Part shown: piece by piece, positions 23,685 through 36,980 of the stretch
How positions within the stretch are numbered: position 1 is the stretch's first letter
Layout: each line of letters opens with the position of its first letter
NCBI RefSeq assembly: GCF_015832195.1
Contig: NC_052018.1
Coordinates: 32,082,115 to 32,146,114, forward strand
DNA from: Motacilla alba alba
Lineage: Eukaryota > Chordata > Aves > Passeriformes > Motacillidae
Direction of reading: 5' to 3'
DNA length: 64,000 nt
Translations under genes and position numbers: made by a program
The notes under the pieces: model-generated
The model's input: the letters and a program-made list of their open reading frames with translations, nothing else
Databases searched by the model: none
What the model was told of the DNA's origin: nothing

Positions 23685-25582
23685 GGAGCTCAAGAGTAGG
23701 GCTCTCAAATTCAAGATAATGACAGTAATTGCAAGATGTAAAAGGTAAAATATGGGCTTGACATTGCAAGATGGTGGAATAATTGTGGAGAATTTTGGTT
23801 GTAATTGTAATGGGGGTATGAAGGGTCAAGAGTGTGTAAATTGTCTTTAAAAATTTTTTGTAGAAGACTGTAATCTTCAAAGTATGTACTGGAGAACAGA
23901 TTCTTAAATAAATACAAGGCCAGCTTTTGCCTTGATGCAACAGGTGGTAGGTCTGTTGACCAAAAAAAAACGTTTTGATCCAAGGAAGTAATGCCCCTTT
24001 AGACTTGTCTTTGGTCAGTAGTTAAGAATTAGAGAAAATTAATTTTCTAGGAAAATAAAATGAGTTAAATCTAATTTGCTTCAGCCTCAGTAAAATGCTT
24101 GATTTGATTGGTGTAAGAAAAATTATCAAGTTTTCTTAAGAAAGAGAAGCTGGAAGTTAGCAGAATAATTGAATACTCAGGTTTTCACACAGAGTATTAG
24201 ATGAGCCCATACCTGTTACTGATTTCACAAACCTAAAAAAGTGTTGTCACTTCAAAGGAGAACTTGGTTAGCATTCAGGAGGAAATGGGTGACCCTGAAG
24301 AGTGAGGAAATTAAGCAGTACAGCAGTCAGTAGTGCAAACCAACATTTCTTTGTAGGAAACCTGAATCCCTAAATATGAAACTTGATTTGTTTAGGGAGT
24401 TATTTATTTGGTATGCTGTCTACAATAACTTGCAACAAATCTGAAGCCTGCTCTGGTGCTCCTGAACAGCGCCTTTCCCTTTTTATAGGCATCGTTTAAT
24501 CAGCACACTCCCAAGCATAGGGAAGTGAAGCTGCTGTTAGTGCTTGAGAGGCTCACGCTGTGTTTTAGTCAGGATGTCACTTCTATGGGTCCCTGTGAAA
24601 GATCTGTGAGTTTACACTTAAGGTAGCAACCACAGAAAAATACGTAATACCAACCAGTATTACTCAGCCAATACCCTTGGCTGAGTAAAGGTCAAGTGTT
24701 AAGTCTAGGCTAAAAATTTAGGCTTTGGACAATTTGGCTATTGTGTGTTTGTTCACAGTCCATAGGGACCTGAAAAGGAAAGAGATGGTTTGCTGTTAAC
24801 ACCTTTATAGGTCTGCTTTCATACACGATGCCTGCCGGCACATGGCTGCTGCACAGGTACCACCCTAAGCATGCAGAGGTCAGAGACTTGTGGCTTTCTA
24901 GATTTTGGCTTTAGTAATGTATCACTTGATTTGAAAACACGTTTCTGGGCAATAAGCATATGCAGTTTTGGGTCATCTGGCAGCCTTGTCTAGCCTCAAC
25001 ATAGCCAGTGCTGCTTGCAATCTCAACACTGAAATTCCTAACTTCATTTATGTGTTTTGTATTATACTTCTGTGGGCCAAGTCAGTCAACATATGTCTCT
25101 GTGTCCTGACATGCCTCTGTTGCTGTATTTCATTTATTTCACTGCCTCTTCTCTCAGTTCTGTCCCTTCAAATATCTGGGCTCATAAGGTATAAAGACTT
25201 TTTTGCTTTAAACATGCTTCTTTAGATCAAGTATCAATCAGTTTCATGGCCATGCCATAGAGGAATGTAAGTTTCTTTTAATGTTCAGCTCTCAGACCAA
25301 AGAGAAAACTCATATTTTTTTTCTTGTAAAGCAGGACAGTCTTTACATAAGACAGTGGAAGGGAACTCTTGTCCAGACATAACCTAATTTCCTTTCTCTT
25401 TGAGAAATATTTGGGCATGGACAGAAAATTGTCATTGGTTTCTATTTTGCTATCCGTTTTTTATGTTGAATCTGCTTGAGATTACAAACTTCAAATGAAA
25501 ACACTACTGAGTTAATGGGCTCTTCACATTTTTTCCTACAATTAATTTTTTACATGGCATACCAAAGAAGGTGAGCTTTAGG
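23685..25582. other. Noncoding stretch, nothing recognised
   Basis: Ordinary AT-rich sequence. The two overlapping minus frames at 23677-23983 are low-information and look like chance. Confidence 0.55.
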
Positions 25583-26005
25583 CTAAACAATTATGCTAAG
25601 ATGGTAAATATCTTTATACATACCCCTGGTTACTCTCCTCTGAAATTTTAAAACCTGAAAACTTGCATTTGCTTGTTTTGAGCACTGATGCTGAAGATCC
25701 CTCCTGCTCCCACTCCTTCTGCAGCATGGCTTCCCTGTTGTCACTTGGGCTGCCTGCACAAGAGAGCCCGAGGCAGTGCCCAGCATAACCTCTGGGCTCT
25801 CTCCCAGAACATCACTCTGTCCATTGCACACTATTTGCCTCTTCACATATAAGATCTGTTCATTCAGCTTCTTCTGCTGTCCTCCTCCTGCATGTGTGGA
25901 CGACTCATCCCTGCTCCTTTTGTAAACAGAAGAGGATTTATTGCTTTGCATGCATTGTTCAACAGAAGTAGATATTTGTTTTATTCCACTGCAAAAGTCA
26001 TTCAA
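25583..26005 (-). other. Open frame of 140 codons, unknown, probably chance
   Basis: An uninterrupted minus-strand frame in a locally GC-richer segment. The predicted peptide is polar with several basic clusters (SSSVYKRSRDESS, KPCCRRSGSRRD), no signal peptide or membrane segment, and no motif I recognise. There is no promoter, splice or conservation evidence. Given stop-codon density in DNA of this composition, one or so frame of this length is expected in 64 kb by chance. Confidence 0.12.
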
Positions 26006-29000
26006 GAACAGGGATGAAATATGATCTTCATCTTTAGTCAGGCAGAGCTCAAAATCACAGCAGTGGATTTCTTGTTACCCGTTTCAGAAAGCAAGGGCTG
26101 AGGAAAAACATCAGGACTGAATTATGGATCATGTTTCCAAGACTGAAATGGTATTCCTGTGAGTAAGGTGCTGTGGGTTAGCACAGTTTTGGTGATGCTG
26201 CAGTCACACTGTTTCAATTTATACTGGAGTTTTTGATCTTAATACTCTTCTTAGATGTATTTCACCATTCAGCAGAGTGACCAGGTCCTGGGGATGATGG
26301 GGCATATCCGAATAAGAGAAAGAGATGAGAGCTCTGTCTTTTAACACAGCAGAAGCCAGTGCAATAAGTCTAAGGTACACTGTTAACTCACCTTTATTTT
26401 AACCTATTTTTGTAATTTAATTCTGTGGAAAAAGACATCGGGATCTGTGATGATAGCTAACTTTCCAAGGACAAGCTGGATTCAATCAATTTGTATGGTT
26501 GCAAACAAGGAAATCCCTTGCCCCTCCTGTCCTCATTCTGGAACTCAGAGGCTGGGGCAAAATAAAACGTCCTAAAGGATTAGGGGGCCACACTGCTGTG
26601 GGAGTGGGAGGATCTCTCTGCCATGCCTCAAACTGATTTAGTTCATACATTTTGGAACTTAATCATAGCAGGATTTCCTGAACTGGTTCACTGTGCTAGG
26701 CCAAACACAGACCTTTTTCTCATATTTGTTTCTTTAAATGCAATATTATTAGTGAGAAAATATTTATTTTAGTGTTTTATCTCTGAGTCTCTTCATATGC
26801 TCCTCTTTGTCTTGATGCAGCATCTTTGGCCTCACTTGCCTATTGTGCTGATAAAAATATCACATTGACCTTCAGAAATGTACCTGCTGTCTGGAGACTG
26901 TGCCTTAAGAGTAGTTCTGATGCCACTGCACACTTGGGTTTGTTTATTGAGCCCTTAACTAACAGAACCTGATATTGTGTCAGATCATCTGCAGCTAATT
27001 GAAAACACCACCTGACAAGAAGATTACAAGGAAACTTCCCATTCTTACTGATGCTTGTTGGATATTTTATATCTTTACATGACTTCACAGGGCAGTTCAC
27101 AGGATAGTTTCTGCTGTGCATAACATTGAAGAAATTATATACTTTTGTTGATTTCTTTGCTTTTTCTAAATTTTGAATGTTTCCCTGTTTTTGTTTCTTC
27201 CTGGAGTGTCAAAAAGACCAAAACCTTTTTGATTCTTTATGGGCTGAACTAAAATCATAAAGATCCAATTAATTAGGAATTCTACAGAAATAGTATTTTG
27301 CACTGAAGCACTGTTCACAAGGAGAAGGTTAGGAGCTCCAGAAATAGCAGTTAATGCTTTAGACTCACTTGATAAAACCTCCCTTAATTCATAGATAATT
27401 GCTCTGCAGAGAACTGGAGAAAGAATTTCTCCTTCTCTGGGGATGAAAGAAAAATAAGATTTCATATAAGCTGAGGTATTTGTTTGTTTAGTTGTTGTTG
27501 TTTTGTTTTTTGGTTTTTAAAATTAATTTTTCCAGGCTGGGGGATATTTGTTTGTTTGGGTTTTTTAATCAGTGCAAAAAGCAGGCGTAGTTCTGGCTAT
27601 TGTTTGTTTATTGCATTTTCAGGTTGATGGTCATTGTGTACCTGCCCATCCTATCCTTCCAAACCTTGAAAATAAGGAAACTGAATTTAAAATAGGCTAG
27701 CAAACAGTGGTGTACCTGATTTTCAGTTTTCAGATCTTCCATCAGCTTTCTTCATGCAGGCTGACTCTAGGATGGACAGTCCTATAGGTGACCACCAAAG
27801 TCAAAATCAGTACACAGCTTCCTCCTGTTGTATATATTGAAGGAGTTGCTATAGATTAACCTCTGAGATGGGTTTCATAAAGCAAGTTCAGAATGTTACC
27901 TGGAAGCATGAATGGTCTTAAATCAGAGTTTCCTGAACTCACGCCGTCTGAATCATGAAACTATGAGAAAATTACAGAAGAGAAGGACAGGTAATAAAAC
28001 AATTTCTCCCTCAAAATTCAGGTCAGGGCCTTATGTTAATTTGCTATTCACCATCCTGTTTTTCTAACAATGTTCACAAAAATGGAGAAGGAGAGTGGAG
28101 AGGAGTGATTAAATAACACATCTGGCCCTGAAACATTATTTCTTAGTGTTATAACTTGAAAAGAGACTACTACAAATAGCAATTGTGGTATAGTTACTGT
28201 GCAATAAATTCTACTCTTGTGTCAGCACCCGCTGAGCAGGGAAGAGGGGAGGAGGCTGAACTGAGCCTTCATCTCATTCATACAGCTTGATTATACATGA
28301 GCTTTAAATCCAGCTCTCATTCCACTTTATATTTTCATCTCCATTCAGTTTCCAGTGAAGTGTTCCTGTGTTCTTGAGAAAAAAGGAGGATGTGATTAGG
28401 TAAGAGAGTAAAGCATGCATTCAATTACAGAAAGCATTATCATCTCTTCCCTAAACTGATTACTTATTGTTCCCTTAAGTAGCACTAACTATGCTCATGT
28501 GCTCTGCAATCCAAGCCATAAGGCATAGGCACTGGCCAAATGCCAGTGCAGCACCCACTGATGTCATTCATAGAAGACAGAGCCTGAAAAGACTCCAGTG
28601 GAGATCTTCTGAGGACTCTAAAACTTTGGTCCATGTTTTTCAGGAATCTTCTTTCTGAGGAGGTTTCTTAGTGGCCCTCATCCCTTCCAGGTCATGCTCA
28701 TTCACCAGTCAGTGCCACATAAGAAAGGAGCCTGTGGTGTCCTGATTAATTAATTTGATCAGCCTGAGTTCATATAGTAGAGGAGTGCAAGCACAACTGT
28801 GATTAGGTTTATCTTGAGTTGATTTTACACAAGTTTCTGTGTACTCAATTATTTTTTTTTTCTGGAGAGGTTGCTTATGACATAGCAGACACCTTTGGGA
28901 TTTTGATTCAACACTGCTGTACTGGAGTGTTTCATATTTTGCATGTTTTACTGTGGTAATCAACATTAGTAACATAAAATTGAGAGGACAAGGATAAAAA

Positions 29001-29610
29001 GAGCAAAGTATAGTGTCTAGGGGCAACCTCCTCCTGTATGTCAGTTTGGAGAGAGAGCCTTTAAACAAAGACAGTCAGCTGTACAGGAAACCTCTTCCCC
29101 TGACAGAAAAACCAGTGGTGTGGAACTTTTGGGCTTCTCAACCAGTTGCCTTTTGAGAGCCTTACTGGGCTAAAAGAATGTAAAGCATGTAAAGCAGCTG
29201 CAGTTGGGGGAGAGTGTAAGGGCACCAGACTGTAGGAGTTATGGGCTGGCTGCAGTCACCTAAGGTTTCCCTCTCTCCTCATGGAGCCACCAGGAGCCCT
29301 ACCAAACAGCCTTCTCTCTTCGCAGGGAGACCTGAGAGCAATATTGGGCATGGCAGGGGCAGACATTTAATGCCTTTTTAGTGTCACCATATATTTTGGC
29401 CTCAGCAGGTAAGGAGGGGTCAATGAACAGAGACGGGAGATTCTTCTAGTGTGTACTAGTATGTAAAAATTTAGAAAAGGAAAAGAGACATAAAAGATAT
29501 TAGATTAATTTCTTCCTCTGTCTGCTATTGTGTTACTGTTTACATAATTAAATCATTGGAGTGTGCTCAGTCTTGCTTTCTTCAAACACATCTGATGCAA
29601 ACTGGAGGCT
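26006..29610. other. Noncoding stretch, nothing recognised
   Basis: AT-rich with GC-richer islands near 28230 and 29090-29420. One splice-like pair (29326-29408) encloses only frames with stops. No repeat family recognised. Confidence 0.5.
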
Positions 29611-29677
29611 GCCTAATATTAATTATTAGTATTATTCATTAATTATTATTAATGATTTATTAGTAGTATTATTAGGC
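29611..29677. repeat. AT-rich imperfect palindrome
   Basis: It begins GCCTAATATTAAT and ends ATTATTAGGC, so the edges are inverted copies of GCCTAATA and TATTAGGC with a nearly pure A/T centre of TTATTA words. It can fold as an imperfect hairpin or cruciform. It may be simple AT expansion with fortuitous ends, or the relic of a very small inverted-repeat element. Confidence 0.45.
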
Positions 29678-32663
29678 AATAACTGGCTAAAACAAATGGT
29701 GACATTTGGTTGAACTTATTTTAAAAACTCAAAAGTAGAATGCAATCACATGGGGTTATTTTTTTGAATAAAAGTTTGCAGTGCTGAAAAATTTCTTTGT
29801 GTGTAATTTGGAAGCATGAAATTGCCTGACAAGCTAATGCATACCCAGAGGTTATTTCACTGTGCAGCGAGTCCTAAAGAAGGTTAATCATGAGCAGATA
29901 GATTGCATTTTCAAATTTTGATCCAAGGCATTTAAAAGTGAATGTTTAACAAACAGCAGCAGTTTCTACTTTTACAAACTTCAAAACACATATTGTTTGT
30001 GTTGTTTGCGCAACCATGAGGCTCATGTATGCATATTTCAGTACAGCCATCACTAAAAAATGATCCTAAACAATATGATCAGTTAAATGATACCGTCATC
30101 AAATCAGTTGATGATCTAGAAAATATCCTGTGAACATATCAACAAGATATCGAGAAAGTTCATAAAAATCCAGCTGTTACTTGTCCTAATTTAGTAAAGT
30201 AATATCACCAGAGATACCTTACCTTACTAAAGAATGAGCAAAGTTAAGAAAAGTGAGGGTTACATAGAGAAGACTCTCTGGTTATTTATGTGAGCCAAAA
30301 GCATGTCATGAGAGTTCTCTTCTGAAGTAAGCTGACACTGAGCAGTAATATGTCACAACATACCACAGATTAATTTCAGTTCAGTCAACCTCAGATATAA
30401 TGATTAGTACAGATGATATTTAACTCTGCAATTTGCATACTGTGGATTAATGCTCAACCTGGGTGGTTACCATAAGTAAGACATTAATCTCTCTCCTACA
30501 TTCCTTCATGTACAAATATTCAGGCACAACTTAGCTCCCAGTGAGCAATACTCACTACCATGATGAGCAATAGGAAATGAGAAGTAAAATCCAAAAGCAA
30601 AGAATCATCAGTAGGTTTATAAATTTAGCATTCAGATCAAGTAACTTATACAAGTCTGAACTGAAAACACTGTAATTATTTATATCTCCATGGGAAACTT
30701 ATTGCTTTCATAAAACATCTAAATATATTGACAACCAGTAAATATTCATCATTTGAAAACTGCTATCCAGCTTCAAGTTTTAGAGTAATTAATTTAGTTC
30801 TGACAGGGTGAGCAATATTCTTGAGTTTAGGACTTAAAAAAGGTCAGATTTGAGTCTCATATTTTTCTTGTGAAAGAACTGTGGAAATATATATTCCAAG
30901 AGAACCAAACAGATTTGTAGGCAGCATCAGGAAATGTACTGATGGCATACCAGACACATATCTGATTGAAAAATATGTTTTCCAAGCTTTTTACTTACTG
31001 GTTGCAGTGGTAGGTGTTAACTGCTAAACATGAAAAATCTAACAGATTCTTGAACTTTGAAGATCTCAGCCTGAAGATATTTAGTATTTTAAATAGTTGT
31101 CTTAATATATTTCTTGAAGTTTGGAGAAGCTAAGGATTTTCTGGTAACATATGGAGTTCTGTGGTTTTGGGATGCAAGCATATTTTGTATTTGTGATCAG
31201 CCATTAGAGTCTGTAATGTCTATCGTCCTAGAAATTTTATCTTTATTTCAAAGGTGTATGTCTTTAGATACCAGAAAAACTATGGGTCCAGATATATGGC
31301 TACCAATATTCAAAAAATCCTAAAGCCCTTTCTGTGCTGGGATGTGCTGTTATCTTCTAGATAGAATGTCTTCTTGTTGATACTAAACACAGTTACTTTT
31401 AATATTACCTCCAAAATGCAGTCGTACCATATTTTCAGGGGCATCATACATTTCAGAAAGGTATCCTTCAAATATCATAATTTCTTTCTGTGACATCTGG
31501 CTCTGGTGCAGGGAATTTCACAAGGAAAAGAAAACAGCAAAATGCTGATCTTTTGCATTCAGCTAACCTTGGATCACAATATATGATCTATTTTAGGCAT
31601 TTCAGTCTACACCCAAGTTCTAAAAGGAGTCAGAGGAAACGTCTCCTGTGACTTTGACTGCAATGGGAGCAGTGATTAAAATTACTTTTTTATATGTATG
31701 TAGAAGTCTTGATGAACACAATAATATTGTGTTTATCTGACAGACCATGGACCATACTTGCTCAGTGCCACCCCTGCCAGAATAACTCCTTGAATCACCT
31801 GAATGTTTTTACTTTAGAAATACTGTGATCAAGATGCACAATATGACACATGGTTCTTCTCACTGCCACTTTGCAGCATGTAACTTTATGCTTCAGTCTC
31901 CTCACTTATTGTGAAAATTCAGTGTATTCCACCAAAGCAACAGATAGGGAAAAAAATAGGAGCTTGCTCCCTGTACAATACTTTGAATGAGAAAAGTAGC
32001 AGTGAAATATTCCTGTTTATAAACTCCTTGGTGGCAGAGACTCTTCCACATTTCTTTGTATCCACTCTAATGAAGTTCTTTGTACATAGAGACAGTCAGT
32101 TTAAAAGAAAAAACTCTCCATTGCCTGAAATACAGTTTTCCTTGTGAAGGATTACAGGTATTATTTTTTTCAAATTTGTAGCTTCTAACCACAGTATAGG
32201 GAAAGAAAATTAATTTTAAAAGGTATAACTTTTTCATTTGATGTAGGTGTTGCAGTAATTGTTCTTTTGCAACAACAAAAATTTTTCTTTCCACTTTCAT
32301 GATGTTGTTTCCCTTTCTCTCAAAGAGTAGAGCCCACCTGTCATAGCAGTTGCTGTTTCAGGACATCCTATGATCACATGAAGATATGCTTTTTAAATTT
32401 GTACTCAGTGTGAACTGCAAAAGCCAGTACCAAGTAGATATGGATTTAAGTGAGATGTTTGGAGGACTTTATTCTGTTCACTAACGTAGCATGGAATAGT
32501 CACCTTCAGTCTGGGAAATAACTTGTTATTGTTAATGTTTGCAGCTGGAATGGAGTTGACTCAACTTGTGAAAAACAAAATTGAGTTTGGAATATACTAG
32601 AGAGGTATGGATTATTCTGTCAAAAATGATTACACACTGAGAAACTGCTGACAGTAAAGTAAT
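29678..32663. other. Noncoding stretch; possible conserved noncoding segment near 29.8-30.1 kb
   Basis: No repeat or gene recognised. The part at about 29812-30065 has the unique-sequence, homeobox-word-rich look of conserved noncoding elements, but this cannot be tested from one sequence. Confidence 0.4.
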
Positions 32664-33020
32664 TTCCTTCCTTCCTTCCTTCCTTCCTTCCTTCCTTCCT
32701 TCCTTCCTTCCTTCCTTCCTTCCTTCCTTCCTTCCTTCCTTCCTTCCTTCCTTCCTTCCTTCCGCCACTTCCTTCCTTCCTTCCGCCACTTCCTTCCTTC
32801 CTTCCTTCCTTCCTTCCTTCCTTCCTTCCTTCCTTCCTTCCTTCCTTCCTTCCTTCCTTCCTTCCTTCCTTCCTTCCTTCCTTCCTTCCTTCCTTCCTTC
32901 CTTCCTTCCTTCCTTCCTTCCTTCCTTCCTTCCTTCCTTCCTTCCTTCCTTCCTTCCTTCCTTCCTTCCTTCCTTCCTTCCTTCCTTCCCTCCTTCCTTC
33001 CCTCCTTCCTTCCTCCCTCT
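32664..33020 (+). repeat. (TTCC)n microsatellite with two CCGCCACTT interruptions
   Basis: About 357 bp of TTCC units (GGAA on the minus strand). It is nearly perfect except for CCGCCACTT at 32762-32770 and 32783-32791 and a few CCCTCC variants at the right end. Long lysine/glycine/arginine/glutamate frames across it arise because a 4-bp repeat without stops is open in every frame; they are not genes. The flanks show no retroposon that the array could be the tail of. Confidence 0.97.
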
Positions 33021-34939
33021 TCTATTCTTTCATCCATTCTTATCCTTTCTCTCTGTGATAAGAGAATCTTACCAGGTTTCCTAACTAGCATTTTCTTCCC
33101 AAAATATCTTCTGCTATACCAAAGATTGCAAGCTCCCCTCCAACCCATAGATTTATTATGCTTAGGAAAAGCAGAACGCTTAGGAAAATTTGAGAGCTAT
33201 TTATTTATTTGCTTACCTATTTATTTTTGGTGCTCACATAATTACACCTGCCATGATTAGTTTTAATATGATGAATTGCAAAGATAAAAGTGTAGCATGC
33301 TTTGTGCCCATTCATTTCACTTGCAAATGCAGCATAGATCTTCCTTATTGCCTGTGGTGCAGTTTCACCAATAGAACAGCTTTTAGAGAATGCTGAAATC
33401 AGTCATCTGAATCCTGTAGAAATGTGATCAAGTCTGTTATGAACCCTGCAGGTTTTTCTTTCCTTGTTTACTTTATTTCTGAAACCAGAGCCTCAACTAC
33501 AGCAGATGCTCCTTTGCCCTAGTGTGCCCATGGTTCAATTCTCATTAATAAGATCAGGAGATAACAAAAGAGGTCTGATATCCTGTTTGTTTGTTTAATA
33601 TATATCTGTGCACATACTCTTCTGTATAACATTGTCTTGGCTGCATCTCAGCAGGTTGTGTCATGTCTTCCAGTGACCCTTACACTTTTTTTCAAAAGCA
33701 ACCCAAATGAAACAAACATGATAATTTTAAGACCTCGGTAAAAAAAGGTTTCTTGGAACTGAACTTCTCCAAAACAACTTGGAGATCAGTTCCTAAACTT
33801 ATCTTCACTGAAGATCACTCGGGAGAGAAGCTGGATGTAAATCTCCCCAATTACAGAAGGCAGAGATATTTTCTGTGACATCATCACTGCTTGTGACATC
33901 AATGCTTTCTCTTCTGAAATGCTGTGATAGCTATATGTCATAAATTCAGATTAACTGAGATGTTTCTTTTATGAGTAGAAGTAGATAACAAAGCCCTTTC
34001 TTTGGTGCTATAGATGGATCAGAGCAAAAGTTTAAATGAATATTATGTGCAAGCAGTTAAAGAATGCTTCTTTTCTTTTTTCTTCTTTCCTCTGTGGTTT
34101 GTTAGGTGTGCTCTGTGTGGAAGGTTGGTGATGAAGGCATAGAAAGATTAGTAGATTTTGAAAACATTTGGTTATTCCTTCATGTTTGTTTTCAGATATT
34201 CTCAGGTCAAATATGGTAAAACCTTAATTGAAAAGAAAAACATACTCATAACAGCAATGTGGTTTTGAAGTTGTTTATAAAAATCAACATACATAAAACC
34301 TTAATTTCTTGCTAACATATTTTCATGTGTTATATAAATTAAACAAATAAACATGAGAATGTTATAAGTTTTGAATAAAAGCTATTAAACATTACAATAC
34401 CATAAAATTGAGTGCATTCCTCTAGACCTGTAGGTTACAGCATACTCTCAATCTCTGAGAATGATTTGTTCTTTTTCCTTAGTATTTAGCAGAGGCTGAA
34501 AGCTGGTACAAACCCTGAAACCATAATTACCTGTTTCCTCTAAAATCAAAATTAAAACAAAGGCTTGATGTATATCTAGCTAAGAAGCTCCTACCTGAAC
34601 AAGACCTAACAACTTGCAAGGAACCCAAGAAAACAGCAGTACTCAACAGTGTTTGGCAATAACTTGAGAAATATTTTTTCTCCAAAAACTTTCCTTTGCT
34701 TAGAGACATCTCAGAGCTAAAAAGAAGGCAGGTGGCTTTCACTGCTTATTTTGAGAGCAGTTTCAGACATCTGCCTTGTTATCTAAACTTTTAACTAATT
34801 ATAGAATTATATCCATGCATTCAGCCTTAAATATGAGATTTAATATAGTGGGCATAACTTGGTTTGGTGACTCTTGCTGAAACAAGATCTGTTTAGTATA
34901 GCAGCTCTGTGGAATATACAACAAAACCTCTGTAGCTCA
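33021..34939. other. Noncoding stretch, nothing recognised
   Basis: AT-rich sequence with no feature I can support. Confidence 0.55.
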
Positions 34940-36135
34940 CAGAGTTCAAGGAGATAATTTCTTCAGACTGTGAGTTTTGAATCTTTAACCAGCTCTAGCC
35001 TTCATTATGTCTAGCAGAACTACCTGAGTAGTGAAAGGAAGCATAAATAATCAGCCACAAATGACAGCAGCAGTGCAGTTCTTCACCATGGGACATACAC
35101 ACTGAGCATTAAGTCAGGATCTCTGCTTTTGACATACAACTAGTAGCCCTAACTGTAACTTTAATTATAGTCCAGGGTTCCATCTCCTCAGAAAATATGT
35201 ACATAAGGTATGGGACTTAAGAAATACCTTACCTCTTCCTACTCTCAGGCCCATTATTGTTCAGCAAGGAGTGTATTTTATATTTTATATTACTTTGTCC
35301 TAAATCTTAGTGTAATTAAATAGAGGGAAGCTACCCCAACAATGAAAAAAATCACCTCATACTGCCTAGAGTTGACACAAAATTTTTGCCTAACTCTACA
35401 GACCTACAACTTTGTCCCTCTGGATTAGCAAATCCCGACAACATTCCTTACTTTCCATTCTACCCAAGGGAATCCATCTTTTCTGAAACAGTGAATACTG
35501 AAGGTGGCACCTGCCTTCTTGCCATCAGTCAAAGCCATTTAGCACACAGCAAAAAAGGAACTCTTCAGTTTTTAGATTTAAAAATCCAAGCCCTAACTCT
35601 TACTTTCAAATTCATTCCATTCCAAGGATCCATTGTGAGTAGTAAACCTATAAAAATACTGCTCATCAGAGGCATCTCCGTTCATTTGAGCTCTGAAATG
35701 CCATTCAGCCAAAATCTTAAATTGTTAGATCCCAAATGCTAACACTAGCTGTCAGCTTGACTTTACTTAGAGGACCCCCTTCTTCTGAAAAGTGGTTATG
35801 AAATGCTATATGAAAGGGCATTTGTATTCCTCAAAATTTCTTAGAGCCATTCAAAACACAAAAACTTCTCATTACTCTTTAGACTCCTGTGGTCCAACTC
35901 TAACCTTCTCTCTAGCAAAGAAACCTAACCACATGGTGGAAGGGAGGTAATTTTCTGGCCATGACCAGCTCTAACCTTGTCTACAGTGGTGGAGATCATG
36001 CAACATCCAATCTTACAATGAGATCTTCTCTCTCCAGAGATCAAAATCCTGTCTGTCATCTTCACTTTCATTCCAGCCAGCCAAGCCACCTGAATAATAA
36101 AAGAAAGCATAAAGATTTACCACAAATTTTTGCCA
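34940..36135 (+). repeat. Degenerate locally duplicated sequence
   Basis: ACCAGCTCTAGCCTT at 34988 recurs as ACCAGCTCTAACCTT at 35963. A second pair is CTACCTGAGTAGTG (35020) and CCACCTGAATAATA (36086), each followed by a GAAGCATAAA-like string and then CCACAAAT. Over the 28 bases starting at 35020 and 36086, 23 are identical and all five differences are transitions. A third partial likeness, ACAAAATTTTTGCCTAACTC, lies at about 35380. The pairs are about 1 kb apart in the same orientation, with different spacing inside each copy, so this is an old duplication or a decayed satellite-like array. The open frame at 35386-35742 lies inside it. Confidence 0.4.
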
Positions 36136-36980
36136 ATAGATGACCGTTTCAATTCAGTCTATGTGGGCTCCAGAGCAGAAGAATTATTGTTAGGCTTTAG
36201 ATTCCAGGGCTCCTAAAATTCAAGAGCAGGAAGAACTAGGCTGACCTTATTTTCTCTTGTTGGGACAGGCATGTCACACATATTAATTGAAGATCTGCTA
36301 GGTTTCTCTTTTATCTCTAGACATATTGACTCTATAAAGGTATTTTTAAAATATTTTAAAGCCACCCACCATTTACAGGCTTATACTGGGTCATGGTGCC
36401 TACCCACTGGGCATTACATTCATGCTGTACCTACGTAGTATAGAGAGCCAAAATGTGGGGTTTGTACAAGTTCTTTGGCAAAACTCTTGATGAAAGAGGC
36501 CACTGTTGTTCTGGCATCTGCCACTGCAGAGTCTTTCTTGCAGTGAGATAAGATTGCTTAGACGTTGCTATATGGATCTGGTGTTCAATAATATCATCAC
36601 TTCCCAAGATCTTCGTTCTTTATCCCAACGTCTCTGATCACTCCTCTTAGGTAACAATCTGTATGAGAGAACATGGAAAAGACAGATTGAAAATCTGAAT
36701 GTTAATGAGGAAGTTAGTGCAGAGGCAGCAAAAAGGACTTCTAAAATACAGCCCAGCAATCACCAGGAAGCAATTTTACTTCTTCTAATATATATTTTGC
36801 CTTCCACATGGTACTGTTGAGGGTAAAGTGATTGATGTTTAAAGTGCTTTCCATTTCTTTGATGCAAGTTGCTATGGAAACATAAAGCATACTTATCACA
36901 TATTTGCAGTCACTTTTTGTTAAATCTGACTCTTCTAGGTTCTCTTTTTCTCGGGGTCTTGCTGCACTTTTCAGCATCTG
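36136..36980. other. Noncoding stretch, nothing recognised
   Basis: AT-rich, no repeat family or coding signal seen. Confidence 0.5.

Noticed and set aside
25583..26005. 140-codon minus-strand frame considered as a gene
   Set aside because: No domain, no regulatory or splice context, and a length expected by chance in 64 kb of this composition. Kept only as a low-confidence open frame.
28560..28700. Weak likeness to a CR1 3' end (AAAAGACTCC and GAGATCTTCTG)
   Set aside because: The match is limited to short words, and the expected following CCAACC and GGTTGG segments are absent.
29326..29408. 83-nt segment with good acceptor and donor signals
   Set aside because: All three frames contain stops, so it is not a coding exon. 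It could only be part of a noncoding transcript, for which there is no other evidence.
32532..33148. Minus-strand frames of 85 and 172 codons made of GRKE repeats
   Set aside because: Same artefact, from the (TTCC)n microsatellite.
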